DNA of 64,000 nt from Phytopseudomonas straminea (GTDB taxonomy: Bacteria > Pseudomonadota > Gammaproteobacteria > Pseudomonadales > Pseudomonadaceae): positions 367,593 to 431,592 of the forward strand of contig NZ_FOMO01000002.1 of the NCBI RefSeq assembly GCF_900112645.1, written 5' to 3'. The notes under the pieces were generated by a model. That model was not told the origin of the DNA. It did no database searches and was given only the letters and a program-made list of their open reading frames with translations. A program made the translations under genes and the position numbers. Below are positions 1 through 8,745 of this stretch, piece after piece. Numbering within the stretch: the stretch's first letter is position 1; the number at the start of each line of letters is the position of its first letter.

Positions 1-1
1 T

Positions 2-109
2 GCGCCGGGCGGCGATTTCGCCGACCGCACCCAGGAGCTGCACATCAAGGTCATCCATATCCTCATCGAGCTGGTCGAGCGCCGTCTCAGCCCGGAAAAC
101 TACGCCTGA
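2..109 (+). CDS. GmhA-like SIS-domain isomerase, C-terminal end only
   Basis: The window opens inside this gene and only the last 35 residues are visible. They include ADRTQELHIKVIHIL, which closely matches the C-terminal helix of E. coli GmhA, the sedoheptulose-7-phosphate isomerase that starts heptose synthesis for lipopolysaccharide. Related SIS proteins such as DiaA share the fold but differ more in this helix. The stop TGA is at 107-109 and the next gene starts 43 bp downstream on the same strand. The family is clear from a short match. The exact role cannot be settled without the N-terminal part. Confidence 0.55.
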   Translation, partial: APGGDFADRTQELHIKVIHILIELVERRLSPENYA

Positions 110-152
110 GCCCGGGGCGGCGTCGCTCGGCGCCGCCCCGGCACTCACCCGC

Positions 153-2336
153 GTGACGGAGAATTCGCGCGTGATCCGCTTCCACGCCCTGCTGCATCCC
201 TTGCTTTTGCTGTTCCTGATGATGCTGGCCTGCTCCTCTGCCCAGGCGGCGGGCATCCCCACGCTGTTCGGCAACACCGGCAACGCCAGCAATACGCAGC
301 CCCAGGCGGATCAGCCGCTGGATCGCTCACTGGATGAAGTGATCCAGTCCCTGGAAAACGACAAGCAGCGTGCGCAGCTGCTCAATGACCTGAAAACCCT
401 GCGCGACACCACCCAGAAGGCCCAACCCGAAAGCCGCGACGGCGTACTGGGGCTGATCGGCAACGCACTGACGGACATCGAAAGCCAGTTCTCGGGCGAA
501 CAAAGCCCGCTAGCGCGCTGGCAGCTGGAGCTGTCGCGCAGCCGCAGCGAGCTGGCGGCGCTACTGCCCGAAGCCGGCGAGCGCCTGGCGCTGATCAGCA
601 ATTTCGCCTTGATCATCGGCGTGTGGAGCCTGCTGGCCTTCGGGCTACGGGCGCTCAGCCACCAGGTACGCCTGCGCTTCGGCCTGGCCGAGGAGCTGCC
701 GCAGAACCCGCGCCCCACAGATCTCTTGCGCTTCGCCCTGCGCAAACTCGGCCCCTGGTTCGCTGCGCTATTGATCACCGGCTACCTGAGCTACGTGCTA
801 CCGGCTTCCCTGGGCCGCGATCTGGCCATGGTGCTGGCCTATGCGCTGGTGGTCGGCACCTGCTTCTCGGCGATCTGCGTGATCGCCTTCTCATTGCTCG
901 ACGGCCCGCACCGGCGCACCGCCCTGAACATCCTGCGCCGCCGCGCCTTTCGCCCGTTGTGGCTGATCGGCAGCTTCGCCGCCTTTGGCGAGGCGCTCAA
1001 CGATCCGCGCCTGGTCGCCAGCCTCGGCGGCAACCTGGCACACACCACGGCGACGCTGACCAACGTGCTGGCGGCCTTGTGCACCGGCCTGTTCATCATC
1101 CGCTTCCGCCGCCCCATCGCCCACCTGATGCGCAACCAGCCCCTGGCGCGACGCCTGCGCCAGCGTGGCATCAGCGAGACCGTGGAACTGCTCGGCAGCT
1201 TCTGGTACCTGCCGGCCCTGGCCCTGGTAGCGATTTCCCTGGCAGCAACCTTCGTATCGGCCGGCGACACCAGCACGGCGTTTCGCCAGTCGCTTATGTG
1301 CACCGTGCTGCTGGTCACCTGCATGGTCATCAACGGTCTGATCCGCCGGCGGCTGTTCAAGCCCCGCTCGCGCCACCGCCGGCATGCCGCCTACTTCGAG
1401 CGCTTTCGCAACTTCTTCCACACCATGCTCAGCCTGGCTGTGTGGCTGGTGTTTTTCGAACTGGGCCTGCGTGTGTGGGGGCTATCGCTGATCGGTTTCG
1501 CCGAGGGCGGCGGGCACGAAATCAGTCTCAAGCTGGTCGGCCTGGGCGCTACCCTGGCCTGTGGCTGGCTGGTGTGGATTCTTGCCGACACCGCGGTGCA
1601 TCACGCCCTGACCCGCTCGCGCAAGGGGCAGACCAACGCCCGCGCGCAGACCATGATGCCGCTGATCCGCAACGTACTGTTCGTCAGCATCTTCATCATC
1701 GCGGCCATCGTCGCCCTGGCCAACATGGGCGTGAACGTCACCCCGCTGCTGGCCGGTGCCGGGGTGATCGGCCTGGCCATCGGCTTCGGTGCGCAGTCGC
1801 TGGTGGCCGACCTGATCACCGGCCTGTTCATCATCATCGAAGACTCCCTGGCCATCGACGACTATGTCGACGTCGGCGGCCATCTGGGCACCGTCGAGGG
1901 CCTGACCATCCGCACCGTGCGCCTGCGCGACATCGACGGCATCGTGCACACCATCCCGTTCAGCGAGATCAAGAGCATCAAGAACTACTCGCGCGAGTTC
2001 GGCTACGCCATCTTCCGCGTCGCGGTGCCCCACGACATGAACATCGACGACGCCATCAAGCTGTTGCGCGAAGTGGCCACCGAACTGCGCAACGACACGT
2101 TGATGCGTCGCAACATCTGGTCGCCCCTGGAAATCCAGGGCGTGGAGAGCTTCGAGTCCGGCAACGCGGTGCTGCGCGCGCGCTTCAAGACCGCGCCGAT
2201 ACGCCAGTGGGAGGTGTCGCGGGCCTTCAACCTGGCGCTCAAGCGCCATCTGGACGAGTCCGGCTTGAGCCTGGCCACGCCGCGCCTGACCGTGCAGATG
2301 CTGGCGCTCGCCCCGAACAAGGGCGACGGACAGTAA
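153..2336 (+). CDS. Large MscS-family mechanosensitive channel (YbiO-like)
   Basis: This is a 727-residue inner-membrane channel expected to release solutes on hypo-osmotic shock. The N-terminus has a signal-like hydrophobic stretch ending near AQAA, then a periplasmic helical region to about residue 145, then many membrane segments. The MscS core starts near residue 520: a glycine/alanine-rich pore helix (LLAGAGVIGLAIGFGAQ), then a beta domain (DYVDVGG, NYSRE) and a soluble C-terminal domain. Length and layout resemble E. coli YbiO (about 740 aa) rather than the 286-residue MscS. Two in-frame GTG starts exist, 153 and 171. The second gives the cleaner signal peptide. The glucosylglycerol-phosphate phosphatase and bestrophin genes nearby also fit osmotic adaptation. 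Confidence 0.88.
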   Translation: MTENSRVIRFHALLHPLLLLFLMMLACSSAQAAGIPTLFGNTGNASNTQPQADQPLDRSLDEVIQSLENDKQRAQLLNDLKTLRDTTQKAQPESRDGVLGLIGNALTDIESQFSGEQSPLARWQLELSRSRSELAALLPEAGERLALISNFALIIGVWSLLAFGLRALSHQVRLRFGLAEELPQNPRPTDLLRFALRKLGPWFAALLITGYLSYVLPASLGRDLAMVLAYALVVGTCFSAICVIAFSLLDGPHRRTALNILRRRAFRPLWLIGSFAAFGEALNDPRLVASLGGNLAHTTATLTNVLAALCTGLFIIRFRRPIAHLMRNQPLARRLRQRGISETVELLGSFWYLPALALVAISLAATFVSAGDTSTAFRQSLMCTVLLVTCMVINGLIRRRLFKPRSRHRRHAAYFERFRNFFHTMLSLAVWLVFFELGLRVWGLSLIGFAEGGGHEISLKLVGLGATLACGWLVWILADTAVHHALTRSRKGQTNARAQTMMPLIRNVLFVSIFIIAAIVALANMGVNVTPLLAGAGVIGLAIGFGAQSLVADLITGLFIIIEDSLAIDDYVDVGGHLGTVEGLTIRTVRLRDIDGIVHTIPFSEIKSIKNYSREFGYAIFRVAVPHDMNIDDAIKLLREVATELRNDTLMRRNIWSPLEIQGVESFESGNAVLRARFKTAPIRQWEVSRAFNLALKRHLDESGLSLATPRLTVQMLALAPNKGDGQ

Positions 2337-2441
2337 CCGGAACCACCGCACATCCAGGCAGGCCCGGCAGCCATGGCACGCCCGACACGATGCACTTTCC
2401 GTTACCATGCGGCAACGTTTACCAACCGATAGGGACATCTC

Positions 2442-3038
2442 ATGGATATCTCAACCCTTATCATCATCGCCGTACTGGTCGTGGTGGTTTTCTACGTGAT
2501 CAGCGTCTACAACCGACTCGTCGCCCTGCGCAATCGCTACCAGAACGGCTTCGCGCAGATCGAAGTGCAACTCAAGCGCCGCTACGACCTGATCCCCAAC
2601 CTGGTGGAAACCGCCAAGGCCTATCTGTCCCATGAGCGCGAAACCCTGGAAGCGGTGATCGCGGCGCGCAACGGCGCGGTTGACGGCCTCAAGCAGGCCT
2701 CGCAGAACCCGGGCGATGCCCGGAGCATGAATCTGCTGGCCAATGCCGAAGGCGCGCTGAAGAACGCCATGGGCCGCCTCAATGTGACGGTCGAGGCCTA
2801 CCCGGACCTCAAAGCCTCGCAGAACATGCAGCAGCTCAGCGAAGAGCTGTCCAGCACCGAGAACAAGGTGGCCTTTGCCCGCCAGGCCTACAACGATGCG
2901 GTCACCGCTTATAACGCTTACCGCCAGAGCTTCCCGCCAGTGGTGCTGGCCGGTGCCTTCGGCCATGGCAGCGATGCTGCCCTGCTGGAGTTCGCCGACA
3001 GCGCGGCGATTCAGGACGCACCAAAAGTCTCCTTCTGA
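2442..3038 (+). CDS. LemA family protein
   Basis: This 198-residue protein has one N-terminal membrane helix (about residues 4-24). It is followed by the family's helical bundle with the conserved stretch VQLKRRYDLIPNLVETAK. LemA proteins are membrane-anchored, mostly helical and of unknown biochemical role. The gene is 17 bp upstream of an M48-type membrane protease, a pairing seen in many bacteria, so the two are probably co-transcribed. The start ATG is preceded by a plausible purine-rich site (ATAGGGACA). Confidence 0.92.
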   Translation: MDISTLIIIAVLVVVVFYVISVYNRLVALRNRYQNGFAQIEVQLKRRYDLIPNLVETAKAYLSHERETLEAVIAARNGAVDGLKQASQNPGDARSMNLLANAEGALKNAMGRLNVTVEAYPDLKASQNMQQLSEELSSTENKVAFARQAYNDAVTAYNAYRQSFPPVVLAGAFGHGSDAALLEFADSAAIQDAPKVSF

Positions 3039-3055
3039 GTACAGGGGCCTAGCGG

Positions 3056-4942
3056 ATGGATTTCTTCGAGCATCAGGATCGGGCCCGGCGTAATACCTCA
3101 CGCCTGGTGATCCTGCTGATTCTGGCGGTTGTGACTCTGGTGGTCAGTACCACCCTGGTGATCGCCATCGCCTGGCAGGTCTACCAATACGGCAACTACG
3201 GCCTACAGGCGATGAGCAGGGAACTTCTGCTCAGCGTGGCCGCGGTGGTGGTCGGCGTGGTGCTGCTGGGCTGGGCATTCAAGGCGTCACAGCTCAGTGC
3301 CGGCGGCAAGGTGGTGGCCGAGCGCCTCGGCGGGCGCCTGCTCAACCTCAAGCCCGAAGGTATGCGCGAGCAACGGGTGCTCAACGTGGTGGAGGAAATG
3401 GCCCTGGCCGCCGGTGTTCCGGTGCCGCCCGTCTACCTGCTTGAAGAGCCTGCCATCAACGCCTTCGCCGCCGGCTTGCGACCTGAGAACGCAGTGATCG
3501 GCATCACCCGTGGTGCCATTGAACGGCTCAACCGCGATGAGCTGCAGGGCGTGATCGCCCACGAATTCAGCCACATCCTGCACGGCGACATGCGCCTCAA
3601 TACTCGCCTGGTGGCGGTGCTGCATGGCATTCTGCTACTGGGTTTGATCGGCGAGCTGCTGATGCGCGGCGTCGGCAACAGTGGCGCCACTCGCACCTCC
3701 AGCCGCTCCGATGACAAGGGCCGCGGCAACGTCGTGGCGCTGGTCATGGTGGTAGGCCTGGCATTGCTGGTGATCGGCTACGCCGGCACCTTTTTCGGCA
3801 ACCTGATCAAGGCCGCGGTCAGCCGCCAGCGCGAGTTTCTCGCCGACGCCTCGGCCGTGCAGTACACCCGCAACCCCAGCGGCATCGCCGGTGCTCTCAA
3901 GAAACTCGGCCGCGGTTCGCGCCTGGAAGCCAGCCATGCCGCCGAGTACAGCCATATGTACTTCGGCCAGGGCCTGGCATTGAGCAAGATGATGGCCACC
4001 CACCCACCGCTGGAAGAGCGCATTCGCCGTATCGACCCTCACTGGAACGGCGTGGTGCTGGGCGATGAAGTGTTCGAAGCACCTACCAAGCCCGCCGTGC
4101 CTCAACAACCGGCTACCGCAAACTTCAGCGCCGCCGCGGCGAGCGCGGCCATCGCCAGCATCGGCGACCCCCACCCCCTGCACCTGGAAGAAGCGCGTGA
4201 AAGCCTTGCGCAGATTGATGATCGTCTGCGCGACGCCGCCCACGATCCCCACGGTGCACTGACGATTCTCTACGGCCTGCTGCTCGGCCCGGACCAGGCC
4301 ACACGCCAGCAACGCTTCGGCTGGATGCAGGCCAACCTGCCACCGCTGTTGGCCGACCGTCTGCAGGAACTGGCCGAGCCGCTGCAGCAGTTGCCCGCCG
4401 GGCGTCGCCTGCCGCTGCTGGAGCTGGCCATCCCCGCGCTCAAGCAACTCGAGCCACAGGATTTCGTCAGTCTCAAGCGCGATATCGGCACCCTGCTGAT
4501 CAGCACCGGGCAATTGGGCTTCATGGAGTGGGCGCTGCTACGCATCGTCGAGCGCAACCTGGGCATGCAGCGCCCCGTGCAGGGTCGTCTGCCGCTGGCC
4601 GCGCTGGGCAATGAAAGCTGCGTACTGCTGGCAGCCCTGGCGCGAGCCGGCAATACCAGCGAGCAGGCCGCCGACGAAGCCTTCCAGGCCGCCTGGAGCA
4701 CCCTGCCATTCACCGACCGGCCCTTTGCCGAACAGCGCCAAGCGGGGATCAACGAACTGAACGATGCGCTCAACCGCCTTAACCAGATGCGGCCACTGCA
4801 GAAGCCGCAGCTGCTCAAGGCCATGGCCCGCTGCATCGAGCACGACGGACGCATCAGTGCCGGTGAAGCGGAGCTGATGCGCGCAGTGGCCGACACCCTG
4901 GATTGCCCGATGCCGCCGCTGTTGAGTGATCGTCAGATCTGA
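3056..4942 (+). CDS. M48-family membrane metallopeptidase with a TerB-like C-terminal domain
   Basis: This is a 628-residue protein with two membrane helices near residues 17-41 and 58-76, then an M48 zinc peptidase domain. The zinc motif HEFSH is at 169-173, and the third ligand is probably in the REFLADASA stretch. Further hydrophobic helices follow the active site, as in HtpX-type enzymes. The last 250 residues are not protease. The final 60 (LLKAMARCIEHDGRISAGEAEL) look like a TerB/tellurite-resistance helical domain. The family is usually about 300 residues, so this is an extended form. It likely acts in membrane protein quality control together with the LemA protein just upstream. Confidence 0.85.
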   Translation: MDFFEHQDRARRNTSRLVILLILAVVTLVVSTTLVIAIAWQVYQYGNYGLQAMSRELLLSVAAVVVGVVLLGWAFKASQLSAGGKVVAERLGGRLLNLKPEGMREQRVLNVVEEMALAAGVPVPPVYLLEEPAINAFAAGLRPENAVIGITRGAIERLNRDELQGVIAHEFSHILHGDMRLNTRLVAVLHGILLLGLIGELLMRGVGNSGATRTSSRSDDKGRGNVVALVMVVGLALLVIGYAGTFFGNLIKAAVSRQREFLADASAVQYTRNPSGIAGALKKLGRGSRLEASHAAEYSHMYFGQGLALSKMMATHPPLEERIRRIDPHWNGVVLGDEVFEAPTKPAVPQQPATANFSAAAASAAIASIGDPHPLHLEEARESLAQIDDRLRDAAHDPHGALTILYGLLLGPDQATRQQRFGWMQANLPPLLADRLQELAEPLQQLPAGRRLPLLELAIPALKQLEPQDFVSLKRDIGTLLISTGQLGFMEWALLRIVERNLGMQRPVQGRLPLAALGNESCVLLAALARAGNTSEQAADEAFQAAWSTLPFTDRPFAEQRQAGINELNDALNRLNQMRPLQKPQLLKAMARCIEHDGRISAGEAELMRAVADTLDCPMPPLLSDRQI

Positions 4943-4948
4943 CGATCA
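4927..4948. repeat. Perfect 22-bp palindrome spanning the stop codon of the M48 gene
   Basis: TGATCGTCAGA is followed directly by its exact reverse complement, and the TGA stop (4940-4942) lies inside. No T-run follows on the plus strand, so it is not a canonical intrinsic terminator. It could act as a transcript-end hairpin or a protein-binding site. Confidence 0.5.
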
Positions 4949-4960
4949 ACAAGAAACCGG

Positions 4961-4977
4961 TATTGGCAGCGGCTCCC
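4961..4977. repeat. Solitary REP-like fragment
   Basis: The stretch includes GGCTCCCACAA, the reverse complement of the TTGTGGGAGCC head typical of Pseudomonas REP sequences. A fuller REP pair lies near 22230. Only the head is recognisable here, in the gap between two convergent genes, so confidence is low. Confidence 0.35.
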
Positions 4978-5036
4978 ACAAGTGATGGCCAGGCGTAGAT
5001 TCGCGCTAACCACCGCCGCCAGATCGCCAAGCCCAC

Positions 5037-5915
5037 CTAAAGCCCAGAACGCCCCACCGCCCCAAACACCTGAGTCCAGTAGATGGTAGCCTGGCTCTGC
5101 GGGTTGCTGGCGTAGGCCGCGCCCATTTCCCGGAAGTCCGGGTTCATCAGGTTGTAGCAGTGCGACGGGCTGGCGAGCCAGCCCTCGACCACCTGCTGGG
5201 CGCGCCCCTGGCCGGCAGCGATGTTCTCACCGATCACCGTCCAGTCGTAGCCTGCGGCAGTGGCGCGGGCGCCGACCAGGCTGCGGTCGCTGCCCTGGTG
5301 GCTGAACAGGCTGTTCATCGCCATGTCGCGACTGTGGGCCAGGGCGGCCTGACCCAGGGCATCGTTCCAGGTCAGCGGCTCGGCGGCATCGAAGGGCTGG
5401 TCGCCACATTGCCGTGCCGTACCACGGGCCTTGTTGACAGCCGCCAGAATCGCCTTGCCCTCCTCCTGCCAGTCGCCAAGGCGCGCCGGCAACAGCGCGC
5501 GGCCGAGCACCACCTGCCAACTGTTGCCCTCGTGGCGCACGCCGATATCAGCGAACTGCGCATCCTGCAGTTGCTTGCAGTAAGACTGCTGCAGCATGGT
5601 CATGGCCGCTTGCGGCGTATTCGGGCCGGTGACGCGGATCAGTTGCACGGCTTCAGCCTGGTAGCCGGCCTGCTGCAGCGCCTGCTGCAGCTGCTCGGAA
5701 GAATTGACCTGCTGCGCGGCCAAGCGCCGATCCGGCGCCAGCGGGCCAGCAGCTGGGCTGGCTTGCCCGCCACAGCCCTGCCCCGCCTCACGATAGGTGT
5801 TGATCAATTTGGCCAGTTGGTCGGCTTCATCGCCCATCGCAGTCCCCGCGGCACTCGCGCAAAGCAGCAGCGCTGCCGTAACGATTTGCCGAACCCGCTT
5901 GGGTGAATCACTCAT
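5037..5915 (-). CDS. Exported CAP-domain (SCP/PR1-like) protein
   Basis: This 292-residue protein has a signal peptide (hydrophobic core ALLLCASAAGTAM) and a C-terminal CAP domain from about residue 150. Recognisable CAP elements are HSRDMA, FSHQG, GENIAAGQ, HCYNLMNP and YWTQVFG. Bacterial CAP proteins are secreted or periplasmic and mostly of unknown activity. The N-terminal 130 residues resemble nothing I recognise. I chose the ATG at 5915 over the longer frame because AGAGGA lies just upstream and the signal peptide then sits at the N-terminus. It is divergent from the phosphatase gene that starts at 6024. Confidence 0.85.
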   Translation of the reverse strand: MSDSPKRVRQIVTAALLLCASAAGTAMGDEADQLAKLINTYREAGQGCGGQASPAAGPLAPDRRLAAQQVNSSEQLQQALQQAGYQAEAVQLIRVTGPNTPQAAMTMLQQSYCKQLQDAQFADIGVRHEGNSWQVVLGRALLPARLGDWQEEGKAILAAVNKARGTARQCGDQPFDAAEPLTWNDALGQAALAHSRDMAMNSLFSHQGSDRSLVGARATAAGYDWTVIGENIAAGQGRAQQVVEGWLASPSHCYNLMNPDFREMGAAYASNPQSQATIYWTQVFGAVGRSGL

Positions 5916-6023
5916 CCGTGCATCCTCTCGATCCGCTCTGCCAATCTGATGATGGACAACCGCCTGAGCCAAATGCTTCAGGCAATCGCCCCATCGGGTA
6001 AAACCGCGTTAGACTCGGGCGCC

Positions 6024-7292
6024 ATGATTGTGACCGAAACCGCTTACTCGCTCGACCCTTCTACGCTGCTCGACAGCCTCATCAGCACCGAAAACCTGCT
6101 GATCATCCAGGATCTGGATGGTGTGTGCATGGACCTGGTGCGCGATCCCCTCACCCGCACGCTGAACCCCGCCTACCTGCAGGCCGCTCGCGACCTGGAT
6201 GGTCATTTCCAGGTGCTGACCAATGGCGAACATATCGGTAGCCGCGGTGTGAACAGCCTGGTCGAGCGTGCCCTCGGCTCGGCGCAACGTTGCCAGGAAC
6301 AGGGTCTCTACCTGCCCGGGCTGGCAGCTGGTGGCGTACAGCTGCAGGATCGCCATGGGCGCCTCTCCCGCCCGGGCGTAAGCGACCAGGAGTTGGCGTT
6401 TCTAGCCGCCGTACCCGTCTGGCTCAGCGAAGCGCTGCAAAGCCTGCTGCGACAGGCACCCTACAGGCTGGCGGATCGCGATATCGAGCCTCTATTGGCC
6501 AGCAGCGTGCTAGACAACCCGGTATCGCCGACGCTCAACCTCAACGCCTTCCATCATCACTGGCAGGAGCGGCCGGATCTCTATGCGCGCCTGCAAACCG
6601 ATAGCGCCGCGCTCCTGCAGCAATTGCTCGACAAGGCCGCCGCCCAGGGTTTGGCGCAGTCATTCTTCGTGCACTACGCACCCAACCTTGGCCGTAATGC
6701 CGAGGGTCGCGAACGCCTGCGCCCAGCGCAAGGCACAGCAGCCGGCACCACCGATCTGCAACTGATGCTGCGCGGCTCCATCAAGGAAGCCGGCGTGCTG
6801 GTGATCCTCAATCGCTATTACGGCCAGCGCACCGGCGTCTATCCGCTGGGCGAAGCGTTCAACGTGCGCCAGGCGCCGACCAGCCTAGAGGCGCTGCTGC
6901 AGTTGGCGGTCGAACGCTTCGAACCGCAGCACATGCCCCGTCTGGTCGGCGTTGGCGATACCCTGACCAGCACCGCCGTCACGGCTGACGATGGCAGCAC
7001 CCAGTGGCTGCGCGGCGGCAGCGACCGTGGCTTTCTTACCCTGGTGCAGCAACTGGGCGAGGCATTCGGGCAGGACAACCGCGTGCTGTACATCGACAGC
7101 AGCCGGGGCGAAGTGCAGCGCCCCGGCATGGATGCCGCCTATCTGCGAGCCCACCCGAGCGAGCCCTGGCCGGCGCTGGCAGGCATCACCGATGCCGAGG
7201 ATCCGCTGCGCCTGGACACCCTCTTCGCCGGCGGGCCGCGCCAGTACGTCGAACTCTTCTGCGCGCTGGCCAGTGCGCGCCAGCACGGCTGA
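6024..7292 (+). CDS. ggpP: Glucosylglycerol-3-phosphate phosphatase (GgpP/StpA type)
   Basis: This 422-residue protein closely resembles cyanobacterial StpA/GgpP, which removes phosphate from glucosylglycerol 3-phosphate to give the compatible solute glucosylglycerol. Shared stretches include NLLIIQDLDGVCMDL, VLTNGEHIGSRGV, GLYLPGLAAGGVQ, SFFVHYAPNLGR and KEAGVLVILNRYY. The HAD nucleophile pair is D30 and D32 in QDLDG. The ATG at 6024 matches the start of the family (MIVTETAYSLD). No good Shine-Dalgarno sequence precedes it, so the message may have a very short leader. The partner synthase GgpS is not in this window. Family assignment is strong. Whether the strain makes glucosylglycerol is inference. 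Confidence 0.88.
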   Translation: MIVTETAYSLDPSTLLDSLISTENLLIIQDLDGVCMDLVRDPLTRTLNPAYLQAARDLDGHFQVLTNGEHIGSRGVNSLVERALGSAQRCQEQGLYLPGLAAGGVQLQDRHGRLSRPGVSDQELAFLAAVPVWLSEALQSLLRQAPYRLADRDIEPLLASSVLDNPVSPTLNLNAFHHHWQERPDLYARLQTDSAALLQQLLDKAAAQGLAQSFFVHYAPNLGRNAEGRERLRPAQGTAAGTTDLQLMLRGSIKEAGVLVILNRYYGQRTGVYPLGEAFNVRQAPTSLEALLQLAVERFEPQHMPRLVGVGDTLTSTAVTADDGSTQWLRGGSDRGFLTLVQQLGEAFGQDNRVLYIDSSRGEVQRPGMDAAYLRAHPSEPWPALAGITDAEDPLRLDTLFAGGPRQYVELFCALASARQHG

Positions 7293-7378
7293 TTGGCGGC
7301 ACCTGGCGAACCTTTCCACCGGCCCCACGTCCGAACCTCTGCGCTTTCGCATTCCTTGCCCGCGGAGAACTCCACGTG

Positions 7379-8275
7379 ATGAATTCCTTCAACCGGGGTT
7401 ATCGCTACCTGCTCAAGACCTTCGGCTACGTCGGCTGGTCGCTGTTCTGGCTGCTGATCTGGGACATCATCGTCACGGTCGACTACATGCTGTTTCTCGA
7501 CCGCAAGATCAGCCTGCCAACCATGCCGCTGACCCTGCTCGGTTCGGCGCTGGTGGTGCTGATCAGCTTTCGTAACACCAGCGCCTACAACCGCTGGTGG
7601 GAGGCGCGCACCATCTGGGGTGCACTGATCAACAGCTCGCGCAGCTTCGCCCGCCAGGTGCTGACCCTGATCGACGATAAGGATGACGGCAATCCGGTCA
7701 AGGCTGCTCTTTTGCGCCGCCACGTAGCCTACGTGCGTTGCCTGTCCGCCAGCCTGCGCAACCAGCCCTGCGATGACGAAGTGCGTGCCTTCGTGTCCGC
7801 CGAGGAATTCGATCGGCGCGGCACCACCAACAATTTCCCCAACGACATCCTCAACGGCTCGGCGGCCATCATCGCCAGCGAGTACAAGGCCGGTCGCCTG
7901 GACAGCATCCGCCTGGCGCGCCTGGAAACCACGCTGGTCGATGTGTCCAACTGCCAGGGCGGCCTGGAGCGCATCGCCAATACCCCGCTGCCCTACCCCT
8001 ATGTGTACTTCCCGCGGCTGTTCATCACCCTGTTCTGCGTGATCGTGCCCATCGGTCTGGTCGAGACTCTGGAGTGGTACACACCGCTGGCCTCGACCGT
8101 GGTCGGCTTCATGCTGCTGGCCATCGAGCGGGTCGGTAGCGACCTGCAGAGCCCGTTCCAGGTAAGCGAGCACCAGATCCAGATGGACGCGCTGTGCGAG
8201 ACCATCGAGAAGAACCTCGAATCGATGCAGCGTGATGCCCAGCGCGAGCGCGACGGGCGCCTCTTCGCCGGTTGA
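7379..8275 (+). CDS. Bestrophin-family ion channel
   Basis: This 298-residue inner-membrane protein has the bestrophin/YneE signature SFRNTSAYNRWWEARTIWG, and its C-terminal GSDLQSPF is also typical. Bacterial bestrophins are pentameric channels, and at least one (KpBest) conducts sodium. GGAG at 7364-7367 precedes both GTG 7376 and ATG 7379. I chose the ATG. The gene follows the ggpP phosphatase by 86 bp on the same strand and could share its transcript. Much longer frames upstream are shadows of ggpP. Confidence 0.9.
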   Translation: MNSFNRGYRYLLKTFGYVGWSLFWLLIWDIIVTVDYMLFLDRKISLPTMPLTLLGSALVVLISFRNTSAYNRWWEARTIWGALINSSRSFARQVLTLIDDKDDGNPVKAALLRRHVAYVRCLSASLRNQPCDDEVRAFVSAEEFDRRGTTNNFPNDILNGSAAIIASEYKAGRLDSIRLARLETTLVDVSNCQGGLERIANTPLPYPYVYFPRLFITLFCVIVPIGLVETLEWYTPLASTVVGFMLLAIERVGSDLQSPFQVSEHQIQMDALCETIEKNLESMQRDAQRERDGRLFAG

Positions 8276-8745
8276 CCGGAGGGTCATTTTTCGGCGTACC
8301 AGACGCTTCGCAGAGGCTTTAAAGATTTCTTGTAGTGGTAAAAATAAATCACTACAAAAGTATTGACGGTCCCTTTGCGCTTTTGCATGATGAGCTCGCC
8401 TCCCCTGATGGGAGCCCTGACAAGGGCACTTGGGCGAGCTCGGTAATACCAGCCGAGCGTTCCACGATATGTACTGCCCACAAGGCAGATTGATGAAGTC
8501 GAGCGTCCTGCAAGGACGAGAGCGTTAGCGAGACGTTGTCATGATGCCTGTGGCTGATCAGTCGATCTCCCGCATCCGATCCCGTCTTCGCCACACTCTC
8601 CCCCGCATCCTCGACCTCGGTTAGCCGCCACGGCGTAGCGATATTCACACATCACTACACGCTGGTCGGCAGCACTCAAACGCCACAGGCATTGACGGCC
8701 GCGCTCAAGCGGTCGCCCTAGACAGAGAATGAAGGGGTAAGCGCC
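8276..8745. other. 470-bp gene-free stretch with AT-rich hairpin and structured region
   Basis: No convincing protein gene lies here. The left part is unusually AT-rich for this genome and contains an 8-bp inverted repeat, TTGTAGTG (8330-8337) and CACTACAA (8350-8357), around an A/T loop. The middle (about 8392-8534) holds a series of nested perfect stems described separately. The right end has GAAGGGG before the ATG at 8746. Short frames crossing the region lack ribosome-binding sites and family resemblance. Confidence 0.6.
8392..8534 (+). ncRNA. Candidate structured RNA (multi-stem; possibly HEARO/omega-RNA-like)
   Basis: An outer stem GAGCTCGCC (8392-8400) with GGCGAGCTC (8433-8441) encloses two perfect hairpins: TCCC/GGGA (8401-8413) and GCCCT/AGGGC (8414-8426). 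This makes a three-way junction. Downstream are CTGCC/GGCAG (8474-8488) and CGTCC/GGACG (8504-8518), each with a 5-nt loop containing CAA, separated by TTGATGAAGTCGAG. An alternative stem CTCGG/CCGAG competes with the outer stem. The stem density is far above chance. Strand is uncertain. The hairpins plus TGATGAAGTCGAG faintly recall HEARO (IscB-associated omega RNA), but no iscB gene is nearby, so that name is only a hypothesis. Confidence 0.45.

Noticed and set aside
623..2635. A 670-codon frame overlapping the MscS gene
   Set aside because: Proline/arginine/histidine-rich translation without family similarity. The MscS frame is certain.
8491..8534. Hammerhead ribozyme resemblance around TGATGAAGTCGAG
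   Set aside because: The CUGAUGA core is followed by the wrong stem arrangement and there is no GAAA segment at the required place.
8352..8648. A 98-codon minus-strand frame in the structured gap
   Set aside because: No ribosome site or recognised family, and it crosses stems that better explain the sequence.
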